The notes under the pieces were generated by a model, which searched no databases, was not told where the DNA came from, and saw nothing but the letters and a program-made list of their open reading frames with translations. Below, piece by piece: positions 47,647-61,816 of a stretch of DNA of 64,000 nucleotides. Each line of letters begins with the position of its first letter. The first letter of the stretch is position 1. A program made the translations under genes and the position numbers. Source of the stretch: Lumbricus rubellus (taxonomy: Eukaryota > Annelida > Clitellata > Crassiclitellata > Lumbricidae); assembly GCA_945859605.1 (NCBI GenBank), contig OX243814.1, forward strand, positions 43,492,005-43,556,004, read 5' to 3'.

Positions 47647-50058
47647 CGTCCCAAAACTTTTGGTGTTTTTTCACGATGATCTTTAATTCGACAGAGGTGG
47701 GCGATTCACTTTCCTGCAAATGAACAGTTTGTATATCATTTACAATTTATACGAATATAATAGCTGTTTATATCTAACCAAGTTTCACGGTTGACTACTA
47801 GTCCAATGTCGGAGGTAATTATAAACCTATCCTTCCAGCGTGAAGTCAAGATATCATTACGTAGAGTTGTTTGAAGTTGCTTAATATTAAGTGTTTTCTG
47901 CAGACTTTGAAGAGTATCGTCTGATGTACGGTCCAATGGGACATCAGTTAAGTACCAGCTTAAATATTAGCTATATAGCAATTGTAGCATGGAACTAGCA
48001 CTAGTTATTATTTATGCATAGCCCCTGTGAAGGACCTGCAAAGTGATCGGGCAGCATGCAATCTATAATCATTCACAATCCAATGGATCGCATAGACTAA
48101 AGAGGACCTGTGTACTATTTACGAAATACCAGGGCTTTTAAATGTGCCGTTATTATCTAGGCTACACAAAATGTGCAGATGGAAATGAACTTGTGCAATG
48201 TGCAGTTGTAAAGTAACCATAACCATAACCATCAATTTTATTGCACCAAAAATAACAAAAACATTTTTTGCCAAGTACATATACAAAACAGTAGGTTACA
48301 AACGGAAACCCAGAAGGGATTAGAAGTCCCACTGGTAGGGCTACCTATGCACTCTTTCAGATGCAAGATGGCAGATAGGCAAGTAGGCCTACCATGTATT
48401 TAATCTTGCACAGAGAAAATCATCATAAAAGTGTAAGTGCAGCAGTTTCACAATGGAAGACCGGAACGGAGGAAGGGGTTGTGCTGCGAAACATACCCCA
48501 AAAAATCTTTCTACTGTGTGCGGAGTATTATAGTGTCTACTGCTCCAGCTGTCCCTGAGAGGAAAATGTTATTGCAAGATGTTTTCTAGCGCACTGACTT
48601 TTATCGAGCTCAAGGTTCGGCCGAGATGTCGAGGTCGAGTCCTTCCAGAAATAACTATCATCCGCTGCTGCTTGTTTACTAGCCGGCAACACTCTCACTG
48701 TTCAGCTGGAAGCAACCAGAACGTCACATTTGATGAATCTGCAATAATAATATTATTGCATCATTCTTTAACGATTATTTATAACCTTTGATAAATTGTA
48801 GGACATGTGCACAGTTTTTCAGACTAGATACATATTATGTAGGCTATCTAGTCTGAAAAACTGTGCACATGTCCTACAATTTATCAAAGGTTATAAATAA
48901 TCGTTAAAGAATGATTCAAGGACGTTTTAATTTTAATCACCAGCAACAGCTTAAGAGAGAACCTTAAACTGTGCATGAATATGTAGTGAACAATGATTAG
49001 CTGTATTTGATCACTTGCGAAGTGATAGCAGACCTACTTATAGGCTATGTACCCAATGCCAAAGTTCAAGCTATAGACTTTCTCTCAATTGCCTAATAGC
49101 AGAATGACTATCGTCTGACTGAGCGAGCAATAACCTCAAGCACAAAAACACTACTGACCTCATTTACCACTTACACAGAACTGAGCGTACCCAACTTCGT
49201 CTGGGCGCAGTAATTTATTGCATGTACGATTGTACATGTATGTGCGCCTGTGCACGTGATTATTGTTGACTGTGTTAACAGCAGATTCGGATTATAAATT
49301 TATAATATTATTATAGTCGCTGATATGAAAAATTGTTGCCATTGCATGCTGCACCTGATAGTGCATTGTATATTGCTATCATTTCTGCAGTATTTGCAAT
49401 GCTAGATACATGTGGCTATAGGTTATAGTAAGCATGTGGACTATGTAACCAAATAGTGACCAAACGAGTGGTCGTAAAATGTATAGGTCCACGGATTTGA
49501 CGAACGGATATGATAATGATAATATAACAGCACTATAGAGTAGCCTATGGACTTATTCCTCTGTGTCAGTTTTTATTGACTAGGCCAACCTAACTTAGGA
49601 GTTACATAATAATTTATAGACAGTGGTGAAATATTTGGAGAGCCTGCCGGTGAATGGGCAAACAGTCTGAAAGGCTTAGTGCCGAGGAGAACGTAGCCTT
49701 CTGTTACAGTAGGCTAAACAGAAATTAAACGTTTGGGGAACTATGATGAATTATATCAACATGGTAGCTTGCGAAGAATGGAAATTATTTCTCATGTTTG
49801 ATGATCTCGGACATTAGTGTCAATTAAACCACAAGGTATATGACAATTATAAATATATTATATATAGGGCCTATTGATAATATATTATTATTGGCCCAAT
49901 GGTTTGGGAGAAACTTCCTATCGATAGCTATAGCGTAGGCTACGTCACCTCTTCCTATTTAAATAACTGTATACGTATCCTGACGCCCCCGTGTCTGTAT
50001 ACGCCCGATCATTAAGCTATATAATTCAGCCTAGTTGTAAGAACGTTGTTAATGGACT
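47647..50058. other. Intergenic DNA upstream of gene B and downstream of gene C
   Basis: No gene recognised. It should contain the promoter of gene B, but no clear TATA box is seen. It holds the perfect 71-bp-arm hairpin at 48760-48915. Confidence 0.65.
48760..48915. repeat. Perfect inverted repeat, 71-bp arms
   Basis: Arms 48760-48830 and 48845-48915 are exact inverted copies around a 14-base loop. No terminal motif or target duplication is obvious. Confidence 0.92.
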
Positions 50059-52739
50059 TCAGAGTCTGCCTGGCTTTGCAAGGTTTCTTCTGAAGCCGAG
50101 TATAACAGCAAACAGAAGAGTAAGACCCAGAATGAGCATCGACGTCAGGATCTGAAGTTTGACTCGAGTGCAGAGGAAGCTGCTGTAGGAATAGGCAATC
50201 ATGTATCCACATGCCTGGAAGAACTGGAAGCAGGAGAAGGCGGCTTCTGTGTCATCGGAAAATAGAACTCCATAGATGGCTGAAAGGCAAAGAGTTCTAT
50301 TTGCTCACGGTATTTATTTCTTTCAATTTTTTTATCTCAGGACAGCATTCAATGCTTACCGGTAAGCTTATGGTTCTTATTTAAACAACTCATTCTTAAC
50401 TCTTTTTGACACACGATTAACCTAAAATTCGACAACATTTTTGCGGCACACCTTGCAATCATCAGATGCGAACATCGCTAAAATCTTAAAAGGCTAAACT
50501 GAGACAAGTTTGCTAAACTGTTGACATTTGATTACAGAAAAGCCGCTACAACAAATTTTCAATCTGGCGGTGAAAAACTGGCTTATAATATTCAGCAACA
50601 AAAATCGCATTAAGCTTAGGCCTAGTCTTAAAATTATAAAATTTAAATAGCTAAAAAAGTAAAAATATGATTTAATCATAAAAATTATTATTCTTATGCA
50701 TGCAAAGACCTTACACGAATTCTAAAACTTAAAACTTAAATCTTATTAAGGCGTGAGACAAGCCCACATTGAACGCTTCTTTGAAATGTGAATCTTCTTC
50801 CAGCTGTTACCACAAAATTATTATTCTTAGTTTTCTTACCTTTGAGCTGAACCGTCCAAACGGAGTCAGCCAATGCGCTGAAGACAGGAACGATGAAGAA
50901 GAGAGACACTTGATTGCCAGAAGGAGTCCACAGCCACAGAGTCAACTGGAAGCTCAGGTCCATTACCAAACCTTCAAATACAATAATAAATCAAGTAAAA
51001 TCCTTTTATTCGTTGGGTAGCCTATCGTCCGCCTAATCGAGAACGCTAACACTCAATTAAATCAAATTTACGGTCACACAGGAGACTTTGAAAGTGTGTA
51101 AGGAGCCACTATAATTATAGGACCCCTAAAGTAGTGGTACACATGAGCCAACATAAGTCTTGGGCATGCCAAACAAATCATAGTAGGCCTATAGAAGGAA
51201 AGAAAATTCTCAATTAATAAATAATACTCCACAACTTTACCGCTTAAAATGACACAATTTAGGTCTACATTTTAATTACATTTAGATGGTGTGATGTGGT
51301 AGAACAGGAACAGGTAAATATCTGCTGTTGGATTAAGCACACTATTTAGTAGCCAAAGCAAGCAAAATTATCTAGTAGGAATAAACATAGCCTTACTGTT
51401 AGTGTCATTGCTCTAAGAGCAGATGGAAGTTTTGAAAAATAAATAATCGCAGAAGTGCCTTGTCAACTTTTCTTCATGGAGGAATACGATTAATACGGGG
51501 AATACTTTATTTCGTGACATGGGCAAAAGGTTTGGAGCATAGGCTAGAGTAAGATTGGAGTGGGTGTCAGAGGTGTAACGAAATAGTGACTAGGCCAACT
51601 AAGGCTAATATTTAAGCACCATCACATGTGATATCGTGAGGCGAGGTGGTGTAGTGGGTATGTTCATTGCCTTGCAGCCGGAGGGTTGCAGGTTCGAATC
51701 CAACTCAAGTTGCCGCGAAGGGACCTTGGGAAAGTCCTTCGCTCGCAATTGCTCAACGCTTCGGCGTGAAATTCTGATGCAGTGTCCGCGCTGTCGTCGG
51801 GAGCGCCTCTGAATAGCGAGAGCTTGAAGTGCACATTATCAGCACATACATACAAACAAACATAATACGTAATGGTTGTAATACACTCAGCACTTTGGAG
51901 AAAAAATTGAAAAATGATCATAGACAGATTAGCCATAATTATGTAGCCAACCAATCTTAGCCACAGAGACTTAGCCGACCAGATATCTGATGACCCTTTC
52001 TGCTCGAGTGGATATTTTGCCTATCCTTTTTCCTCAACAGAGCTCTTCGTAGACTTTTAAGAAACTTGAGGATATAATATTTTGATTTAAGGAACTCAGT
52101 GGGAGCTATTTCAAGACCTATGACGTCTGATAATATCCTACCGAAGATTAGCACAGGTATGATGCCGGTGTACTTGGTTATCTTGCCGCTGAGGAAGGAT
52201 CCCAGTGATTTGAAGATTGAGGCTGGGATCAAACACCAGCCAACCATCGAAATGGCCAGAAAACACGACACGAATGACTGGTATAACACACACAAAATAT
52301 TAGTAACTTTGGATCCATCACTATCATCATCACAAATATAACAACAGCAGCAATTGCGTAGGGATCGAGAGTAAGCCTAGTATTGCTACTAGCAGCAGTA
52401 GCCATGAAATAGAAGTAGTGACAATAGCACAGGCAACAATAGCAGCAGCAACAGAAGCTAAACAGCCTTACCAATTTTCATACTCACTCTTGTGTACTCA
52501 GCCTCATGAAAGGTATTTTGCATTCCAGTGTACATGGTGATAGGAATCAGCAGCAATTGCTTCACATGACGCATTTGTCTGGCGGTTGCCATGAGTGACG
52601 ATGTCACCATATTGCGTATGTTGGTGGAATCTGACTTTGTGTTTCGAACCCAAGACCTGGGAAGAGGATCAACGAAGACACAACAGATGAGGAGAGCGAC
52701 GGTTCCTATAGCAACGTAGACTCCAACCAGAGTCCATAT
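50059..52739 (-). CDS. UNC93A-like gene C, exons 3-6
   Basis: Minus-strand exons 52488-52739, 52142-52277, 50840-50971 and 50059-50279. The first three are identical to gene A exons (offset 50,414). The last lies outside the duplicated block and supplies the C-terminus (IYGVLFSDDTEAAFSC to NLAKPGRL), one codon longer than in gene B. Exon 2 should be near 68.8 kb, beyond a second copy of the Polinton, and is outside the window. If the duplication is technical, genes A and C are one gene. Confidence 0.85.
51643..51814 (+). mobile_element. tRNA-derived SINE (duplicate of 1229-1400)
   Basis: Same SINE in the same intron position within the duplicated block. Confidence 0.7.
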
Positions 52740-53444
52740 CTACAGTTAAAAGAATTCACATTGGCCTACTAGTAGACTTTGTAGAGGAACTAGGCCTAAT
52801 GCAAAAAATCTGATACAGTGCCAGTTAAAGCGAATTTTAAATATATTTTTTTAAACGATTTTTAAAATGCACATTAGTGGGCTAAGTTTGGGTTTGTTTT
52901 GGCAAGCTACGTTAACAACCCACGTTAACTACATGCGTGAGAGCTTATTTCTGCAATGCTGTGGGATTGTAAACACGCATAATTATTAATGCTTGATTCT
53001 GTTAAATAGCCTATTATACATGTAAGTAACAGTATTTTGCTGATGTAAAAATGATGTGTAAGACAATGCTTGAACAGTTGAATGCAGGTTTAACAACCAA
53101 TAATATTGCAAATTTAACTTTCATACTTGGTATCTGATTTTTGGTGTGATCGTCCGTAGCCTATGTTGCGCTATTGTTTAATTACATTAATACCTGTGAC
53201 AGATTATTTTAATAAACTGTGTGGCAATGGTGGATGTTTTAAGTGAAAGTGTTCTTGTTTGGACAGAATGCAATTTGGACGCCAACTTGGTTTTGAGAAA
53301 GAGTTCTGTTGGAATCGTTTGGGACTTTTGATATTTTATTCCACTCATATTCTTACACCTATTCTGAAAACGTCAGCTTATTATGAGCATTTGCCATATT
53401 CTGAGCCAATGCTCCTGGAATAGAGCCAGTGGAAAAGTGGGAAA

Positions 53445-53554
53445 AGTAGATGTAATATTTGCCCTCTGGATGTCTTTTATTATTTCCTGAGGGGGGTGCT
53501 CGGTAGTACAGTGGTTAGCGCGCTGGACTGTCAACCAAGAGGTCTTTTATTATT
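53445..53554 (+). repeat. Left TIR of the second Polinton copy
   Basis: Identical to 3031-3140, including the tRNA-like half at 53495-53544. Confidence 0.95.
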
Positions 53555-53656
53555 TTCCTGATTCCTCCTCTTCTCATCTAGCGCCTTTTATTTTTTTACT
53601 GATTCCTCCTCACATCTCTCATCCATCTCCTTTTATTATTTCGATCAGCAAGGAAA

Positions 53657-54730
53657 TTAAGGTCGTAAGAATACTGCCGAAAAGTCTCTAGCTAATATAT
53701 TTAGTGCGATGTGCGAATAAGCGAATATCTCGAGAAAATCGGTATTGGTTACGAAAATTATGCAACTACCGGTTGAATTGTTAAACGCAGCTCCCGTTCC
53801 CCCTCCGCCCGCAATTTGCATGTAATTCGCCCCATTTCTATACAGGTAGACGTTACCAGGAGCGGTACTACTGTTACCAAATTCTATGTACGTCGAAACG
53901 AAATAGTATCCGGCTTTACCGGGAGTGAAACGGGTCATTCCCGCACTTATAACACCATCGGTTTTGAATCTTACACTATCGAAAGTAACTCTTGTGTGAG
54001 TTTTAGCGATTAAGAATTGCCAAGTTAAAGAATGAATGCTAAGCGCGGGACCGATTGAGATAGAATCTACATACTGCTTCGTAGCTGCATCGCTGGCGTT
54101 GTTGGGTTCGTGTAGTCCTGTAATGTAAGCATCATGCATAAAGATGGACTTATACACATTTATTTTAGACGGAGGAGTGCCATCGAGTGACTTAACCATC
54201 TCTAACATGATTTCATTGTTTATTCTAAAACGAAATCCATCCATCGATTGTAATGTAATAGGATTGTTTAACGAACATTGTAGTTTATTTCGTATACTAC
54301 CTAAGAAAATAGTGAATTCTTTATTTTCTCCTCTCAAGTCCTTACAACCCATTGAACGCAGACGATCGGAGCCAACGTTTAAGATTAGATCACCAGTCAT
54401 GGTGTCACCAGTTTTAGACACCTTCAATGTAACTTGTTCATCAACGTATTTCTTATTCGTCAAATGATTATCGTTGGACGGAGAATCGTCGTGATTCGTT
54501 ATCAAATCAATGGCTTGACCCCAACTTAAGGCCTCATCCATTCCTGCTGTCAAAGGCTTCGTTGTGGGCAGTCCTTTAATTTTGTGACCACCCATTTTTA
54601 GATTTCCAGTCGCCGGATTTACCCCATCCAATCGGAGGAAACTGGCATTTATTTGACTAAGAGTAACACCTCCAGCGATTACTCTTTGTGATGAACCAAC
54701 ATCGGTGTGGCCGAATTTATCGACGGGCAT
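53657..54730 (-). CDS. Fibre-like protein 1 (copy 2)
   Basis: Identical 357-residue counterpart of 3243-4316: phage-fibre-like shaft and C1q-like head. Confidence 0.75.
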   Translation of the reverse strand: MPVDKFGHTDVGSSQRVIAGGVTLSQINASFLRLDGVNPATGNLKMGGHKIKGLPTTKPLTAGMDEALSWGQAIDLITNHDDSPSNDNHLTNKKYVDEQVTLKVSKTGDTMTGDLILNVGSDRLRSMGCKDLRGENKEFTIFLGSIRNKLQCSLNNPITLQSMDGFRFRINNEIMLEMVKSLDGTPPSKINVYKSIFMHDAYITGLHEPNNASDAATKQYVDSISIGPALSIHSLTWQFLIAKTHTRVTFDSVRFKTDGVISAGMTRFTPGKAGYYFVSTYIEFGNSSTAPGNVYLYRNGANYMQIAGGGGTGAAFNNSTGSCIIFVTNTDFLEIFAYSHIALNILARDFSAVFLRP

Positions 54731-54761
54731 TTCTCATATATAATAAATTTTTTAATGCAGA

Positions 54762-55871
54762 TTAGTCATCGTATACATATAATTGCATAACCTGAATCCC
54801 TCGTAGAGGATGATCATCATACTTTGTCACTACTGTAACTCTATAATATTGATACGCATCCATAGGCATAATAATATCATAAAATGTCGGAACAGCCTCT
54901 GAAGTAGTTGAAGAAAGACGTGATGATATGGGTACAAACATTGCTCCATCATTGCTAGCGGTTAAAATTAAATCACCTATATATTCGCTTTTAAACGCAA
55001 TTCTCCAAATTTTAACTGGCTCAGGACATTTAATTTGTAACCAAGTAAACATACCTTTACCTGGAATCCAAGCTGCGTTCACATCATCGGTGAGATTAGT
55101 GAAAGCATGGTAGGCTTTGCTTCCGGAAGAACAAGAACCAGCGCTAGCAACGAATCATGTTACACTTACATCATCTTCCAAGGGAGGAATATACCCAACA
55201 CGACACTTTTTCAGAGATTTATCGACGTAATTCTTTGTAGCAGCATCTTGAGCTGAAAGAGGATCGCTTAAATCGTTGATATTATTACTATTCATTAGGA
55301 TATTTTGATAAACGTCGATTTTACGATCGTTAGACGCTCTACCGATTCTCATTATATTTTCTACACCTATTTTGCATAGAAATCCATCCGTCGATTGTAA
55401 TGTAATAGGATTGTTTAACGAACATTGTAGTTTATTTCGTATACTACCTAAGAAAATAGTGAATTCTTTATTTTCTCCTCTCAAGTCCTTACAACCCATT
55501 GAACGCAGACGATCGGAGCCAACGTTTAAGAACAAGTCGCCAGCCATTGTATCACCAGTCTTAGACACCTTCGATGCATCAACGTATTTCTTATTCGTCA
55601 AATGATTATCGTTGGATGGAGAGTCATCGTGATTCGTTATCAAATCAATAGCTTGTCCCCTACTTAAAGCTTCATCCATTCCTGCTGTCGAAGTATTCGT
55701 TACTGGGAGACCTTTTATCACATGTCCATTCATTTTTAAATTTCCAGTCGGCAGATTTGCTCCATCACATCGAAGAAAATTAGCATTTATTTGAGTAAGA
55801 GTTACACCTCCAGCGATTACTCTTCGTGATGTTCCTCCAGCAGCGGTGTGACCGAATTTATCGACAGGCAT
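54762..55871 (-). pseudogene. Fibre-like protein 2 (copy 2), in-frame TGA
   Basis: Counterpart of 4348-5457. The TGA is at 55155-55157, and the discoidin-like head frame resumes to 54762. Confidence 0.7.
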
Positions 55872-55904
55872 TATATATATATATATATTTATATATAATA
55901 ATTT

Positions 55905-56332
55905 TTAATGCAAGCCGTTTATAACTTCTTGGAAATTCATTCCATCACCCACCATCTTCGTCACATACAGACACAAATGACCACAAAATACTTCGTTATC
56001 GGGTTGTATTCGCTCACTGTTATATAACACTGGACGGCGTAAATACTTTATCAGTTCCAGAGGGGGAGGAAGGCCGTACGGTAACTATCGAAATATATTT
56101 TCTCATTACCGCTCTTTAAGAAAGCGCACCAGTGCGAGCCTGTCCCATTAGAACCATCTAGATTCAATATCCCACACTCATTCCGTCCAGGTTTCTTCGG
56201 CAGCTCGTCTCTGAGAAATACTCCTCTAAAATTATTGATGTTTAGTTTCTTAGCCGCTTCGATTAGATCCACATTCGATAAAGCAATATTCGGTAGCACT
56301 ACTCCACAAACATCGATTTGTTTGACGCTCAT
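55905..56332 (-). pseudogene. Adenain-like protease (copy 2), frameshifted
   Basis: Counterpart of 5491-5918, with the same frame break after the FDSY motif. Confidence 0.8.
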
Positions 56333-56348
56333 TTATTTAATATAAACA

Positions 56349-59018
56349 TTAATTAAAAATTTTCAACGAGTAGTGACCATATGCCAAAGTATGAATTCCA
56401 TCCTCCATTATTACCCGTTTATCGTCATCTGCAGATAATGCAACTTTATTAATTTCTTCTGTATAAATATCGTGATGATAAGATCTAATAACATTCATCG
56501 TTCGTTGTTGTTCTTTTTTAGTAAATAAACAGTCTTTATAATCTTCGTGAGTAATAGTTTTCTGGACAACATTCTTCTTAATACCTTTACATTTCTTGTG
56601 CTCATCTCCAGCAGCCATCTTATAAGAATACAACTTTGCTCTGAGTCCAATAAATTCTTTTATCTGTTTCCCACTAGCTTCATCCTTGAACATTCCAATA
56701 ACTTTTTTATTTACTCCAACCTCAATACCAGATGGATGATCTCTCGGGTATTCACTCGTGTCGAATCGAGTCTTAATATCGCCTGCGATATCTGAGTAAA
56801 AGTCTTCAGTTTTAATTTCGTATGTCAAAGAATCTGTATCGGTAAATAATAATTTAGCTCTATTTCCGTATTTATCCTTGATGTAATTGTAATGAAATTC
56901 ATACATCAACGTTTTGCTCAAGTCTAATATACACATGCCAAGATATATAGGTTTATTATAGTACAATTTAGTTTTTTTCATGTGAACGGCTATTAGATTT
57001 TCATCGAAAATAGTACATCTCTCGTAATTAGGTTTAGCGGCTAGTTCAATAGCCCTCTCCTCTTGACACACTAACTCTACATCAACACGATTTTCAATGT
57101 TCTCACAAGTTTTTCCAAAGACACTGTTATTCATTAACTTGAAAAAGTCTTTCTCAAAGTCATTAGTAGCTTTCGTTCTAAGAGCTGTATTTAAATCGAT
57201 ATACTTTTTCAACCAATCACTTTCTTCGAATAGTACACCTCTATGCACTTTTGTTATTTTCAAACCCAAGCTCTCATACAGCTTCAGATTATCGTAATGC
57301 AGCACATACTTCTTTTTATGGTTTAAGTTTGGAATTAACTTTTTGACTTTGTTAATCTCAATGCTTTCGGGGGCTAACGGAAAATCGTTATGCAGGTCGT
57401 GTAACTCTTTAGGATATTCCAAATCAACTTCCAATATGCATGGAATACTTCTCCAATTATTTAATTCATCTTCGTTCATCCATTTGAACCCGTGAGTAGG
57501 TAAATTTTTGATCATAGCCCATCCATATAGATTATTCGCATCCAGGTAAGTAATAAATGTAGAATTTTCGTTACTATTGAAATCGCTCATATATTTATTA
57601 TTCGCTTTCCCGTAACGATTTGATATTGTGCTCACTCCTCCTCTCATCCCTTGCCTAAGCATCAGAATCATATCATAATCATTCAATAACTCCAATTTCA
57701 CGCCTGTCAATTTTAAAGCGGCATCCCAGGCTAAACCAGGAGATGTAAAATACCATGCAGGGTCAAGCGTATAGTTCTTCATACACACATCTCTAAAGTT
57801 TTCGAAAACATCGGCAAGTAACAGAACATCCGAAACGTTGTATAAATCGTGATATTCTCTGAATGTTTTGCATCCAAATTCCTTCCATACCGTTTTTGCA
57901 TGCTCGTAGTCTTCATCGCTAATATTCGATTCATTTAGCTTAGAATAGAATGCGGATTTTGGTGGTAGTTCGGTTTCATTAAAGGTAGTAAATGAATCGA
58001 CGTAGTCATAAGGATATATGCCTTTTCTCAGCAAAAGATCGAGCTTCTTTCCAGTATATCGTTTCCCAATGTTTTTACACTGGTCTTTGCTTAGGTTCCT
58101 CGATAAAGCATCAAGACTAGAAGCCATAAATTTAAAACTGTCGATAAAGCGCAATTCGCGCTTGACGGTAATCTCTTTTCCCTCTTTATTTACAAACTTA
58201 TCAACAACGACCTCCCTGCTAAAAGATATATACTTTTCCTCGTTATTAGGTATGCAATTAATTTTCTCTCCATTATTACCTCTCAGTTTCTTAATGAACA
58301 GATGACAATCGTACCCGGAAAGATTATGAAACACTACAGGGAAAAACTTGGGGACTTTATAGTTTACATTACAAATGTTATGAGCAGCCCCTCTAAATTT
58401 ACCGCTAAGATGACAGTGATCTCTCACTCGGTCTTCGCCCAACGGTTTTTCACAGATATGGCATATAGTAGCTCCATCAAAACACTTCTTGTCCTCTTCT
58501 GTAAATATCATCTTCTTAGGGAATTTAAATTGATTATATATTTGTTTTATATTCTCTTCTAGTTTATCTACAAATATTTGACCAACATCATCATCTTCGC
58601 TTTCAGCCGTAAACGTCACAGGATCTTGAGAATATACACTATCGTCGAAACATTTTATGTGGTAACAAAAGGAGCTAGGAATATGCTTTTGATATTTATT
58701 AGTGTACGACAACTCTGGATTTGGTTGGCATGTATCGATCGGTTTTACAAAAGACTCAAAATCTGCGTAGACTATAAACGGAACCCTCATAGAATTGTTA
58801 TAATTTTTAAAACTTAACATAGTTCCTGGTTCTGGCATTTCTATTTTTTGTGCGTTATGGTGTTTGCAGTACTCATCATGGTTGTTAAGCGCTTCTGTCG
58901 TTGTGAAACCATTCATACACCTTTTACAATAGTGCGCTGAATAATGCGAATTTGCTGTTCGGAACGTCATCAATCGGTTAAAATTCTTTATCCAGCAATA
59001 ATGTTTTTTTTTCTCCAT
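56349..59018 (-). pseudogene. DNA polymerase B C-terminal frame (copy 2)
   Basis: Identical 889-residue counterpart of 5935-8604, with all exonuclease and polymerase motifs. Confidence 0.9.
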
Positions 59019-60018
59019 CAGATATAAGCAAAAGATCTACACAAATATCGCTTTCACAGTTAGACAGATAAAGCGGATAGACATGTTTTTCGTAACCAAA
59101 TATATTAACACTAATATTATTATTTCTCTCAAATTTACCTATCACATTAGCATGAGTCGCTACCGGAAACTCAATACCACTCCAATTAAGTTTTTTCGAT
59201 TGTTCTTTCAAAGCTTTCGTTATTTTTTCCGGATTTTTTACAACCGGATTCAAAGCTCTAGTGATACACCATTTGAAACATTCTTCGTCGTCGTTTTTCA
59301 TATTTATAATAGCCTTTTTATTAGCTAAGAAGCTGGGAAGTGGAATGTAAGAACTACCTCTTAAGGGGGTATATTTTACCGTATTTATATCTAATTTTAC
59401 AACAGCTTTAAATCTCCAATTACTTCCTTGCATCTGAAAACTAGCAATAGACTCCATGATTTTATCCTTCTTTCTGCTGTATATTTCATTCAAGTCGGTT
59501 GCTTCTAAAATAACTTCTGCCCTGGAAACGAATGGTATATCCTCAGAATTAACTATTCCCGATTTCATATCTACTCGTTCCATATTACAAGTAAGAACTA
59601 AATTAGTCTTTGTCTGGCGATTACTCGACAACAGATTAACTACCTGCGGTCTGACGAAATCAAGAAACGACGAGGCGTCCATTCCATTAGTTCCATCTAT
59701 TCTATATTGCTTGGTGAATCCTTTAATAGCCGACGCCGTTTCTCTAATTTTAATTTTATCAAATATCCTAGAAACAGTTGACTTCAATGATTCTAGTTTT
59801 TCATTAACCTCTGCTTGTTCGGGCACATAACTAAGTAGCCAATCCGCAAAATCATTTATTTTAGCTCTAACCCTATTTTTGTATTTTCTCTTAGGCGCTA
59901 CTGGTTTGTATTTACCAGGTGTGGGTGTAAGCGTAGGAATCTTAATGTCAGGAACCGGCGAGTCGAGCAAGTGTTCAACATGGTTCATGTTTCTTAAACT
60001 ACTTTTCTTTAAATCCAT
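58978..60018 (-). pseudogene. DNA polymerase B N-terminal frame (copy 2)
   Basis: Identical 346-residue counterpart of 8564-9604; the A9 run is at 59004-59012. Confidence 0.85.
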
Positions 60019-60155
60019 TTTATCTTACCACGCAAAAATATTAATAGGCCTACATTAGCTGTGAGATCGAAGATCCACTTATCGAACACTTATCTGTGAG
60101 ATCGAAGATCCACTTTAATATCATATCTATCTCTCGAACACTTTAATTTCGTAGC

Positions 60156-60461
60156 CTATCTATCTCTCCAGACATTTCCGTTATGATAAGCTATTATACC
60201 AGCACTTTGACCATACGCCTTAGCAGCTTTGTACATCGATGGATACGAGGTAATAACGCCAGTCTCTCGATCTATAATATCTACTCTTCTCGGCTGTTTC
60301 CTGATACTACCCAACGTGTCATGTCGATATGACACAGACTTGTAGTCCGTCGGAAGAATATTCTTTTCAATCAGTACAGCTATCATTTGAGGTTTGTTGA
60401 GATGCGAAGTGCCTGTAACATTGTTATGCTTGGCCAAAATTCTAAGCTCTGGTAGCTTCAT
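60156..60461 (-). CDS. SAP/NUMOD1-like small protein (copy 2)
   Basis: Identical counterpart of 9742-10047. Confidence 0.6.
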   Translation of the reverse strand: MKLPELRILAKHNNVTGTSHLNKPQMIAVLIEKNILPTDYKSVSYRHDTLGSIRKQPRRVDIIDRETGVITSYPSMYKAAKAYGQSAGIIAYHNGNVWRDR

Positions 60462-60477
60462 AATATATAAGTATTCT

Positions 60478-60912
60478 TTAAATCAATTTTCCATACACTA
60501 CACTCATTTTCTGCCCATCCGATTGGAACTGCAGCAACCTATCTGAAATTACGACTGCATACGCTTCTGTGTCGGCTGGCACTGCTGCATTGAAAAGAGC
60601 CTTAATTTGTATATCAACGACTGACGATTTCAAACGCTCGGATTGTTTGCTTACATCGAACACGAACAACGGATATAATTCTTTATAATCTACAGGTGTT
60701 ATATTGCTTTGGGTAATCAACTTATCCATACCATAGAATTTTTGACTAAAGGAGGACGCGTCTCTGTACGCTCTGGAGAATTGTTGATTAGGAAACGACA
60801 GGTTATGATCGACAGCTGGATATCTTTCTTGATTCATCATCACATAAATGTTCTTGAGATCGCAGTGATTAAATAGCGACGGATTACTTTCCTGATTACC
60901 GCTAAAATCCAA
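60478..60912 (-). pseudogene. Major capsid protein C-terminal frame (copy 2)
   Basis: Identical counterpart of 10064-10498. Confidence 0.85.
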
Positions 60913-61777
60913 CGATGATATATCTAGGTTTCTCCGGTGAAGTTTTAACGCTTAATCTCCAACTGAAACTTGTCGACTGAGGAACTGTTATCGTGTCGCA
61001 TTGACGAGCTCTATACGCAACTGGCAACGTTAATTTCGATTCAATCGTCTTATACAACTGCATTCGTTCCATATCGGAAGGAATAACGTGTGGAATAAAC
61101 CATGAAATTTTGTTTATCGCAACTTTTCCAGCAGCTGCAGCGTTATCTCGGAATATGGCATCATCGTCCGCTTTACGAACTAAAGTCAGCGTCTGTTTGA
61201 AGCCATAAATAATCTTGTCGTAATCATCGCAAAACCCGAAAATATGCTTCAACGGAACAATAAAGCTGAACATTCCTTTAGTGTTTGGTTTGCGAATGAG
61301 AAAGCTTTGTCTAGTGGCAAAGCCGGGGTTGTCCGCAATAACAGCAGTCGCTCCAGTGTCTTTATACCACAGCTGATTTAAGCCTTGAGTCAGCTGAAAA
61401 TCGTTCGGATACGTAAGTAAACCGAGCATCGTTGTAGCTTGACCCGGATGAAATAGCGTTTCGATTTCTTGATTAGATAACTGATAGGATATTTGACTGA
61501 ATAGATACATAAGCCCATTATTCGTAAGAGCGACTAAATCGGCGTTAACGTATGCGGTGTCATCAGCTTTAATTAGTCTTCCGTCGAATTGCAGATACGA
61601 TTCTGCTGGGTGACTGTATAAGTCTTGTAATTCAATATTTATTCTAATTTCACCAGAACTGTTAAGGTTAGTTCTCGCTACAGGTTCGTACTCATGCCAT
61701 TCGTATCGCTCGATACCTTCATCGATCAATGGTTGCTCTGTGAATCTTAGAATATCGGATTGCATTTTATTATACAT
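60902..61777 (-). pseudogene. Major capsid protein N-terminal frame (copy 2)
   Basis: Identical counterpart of 10488-11363, with the same TAG after the IIVGF motif. Confidence 0.88.
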
Positions 61778-61816
61778 ATATTTTTAAATAAGAAAATAAA
61801 CTTAAGCAAAATAAAT

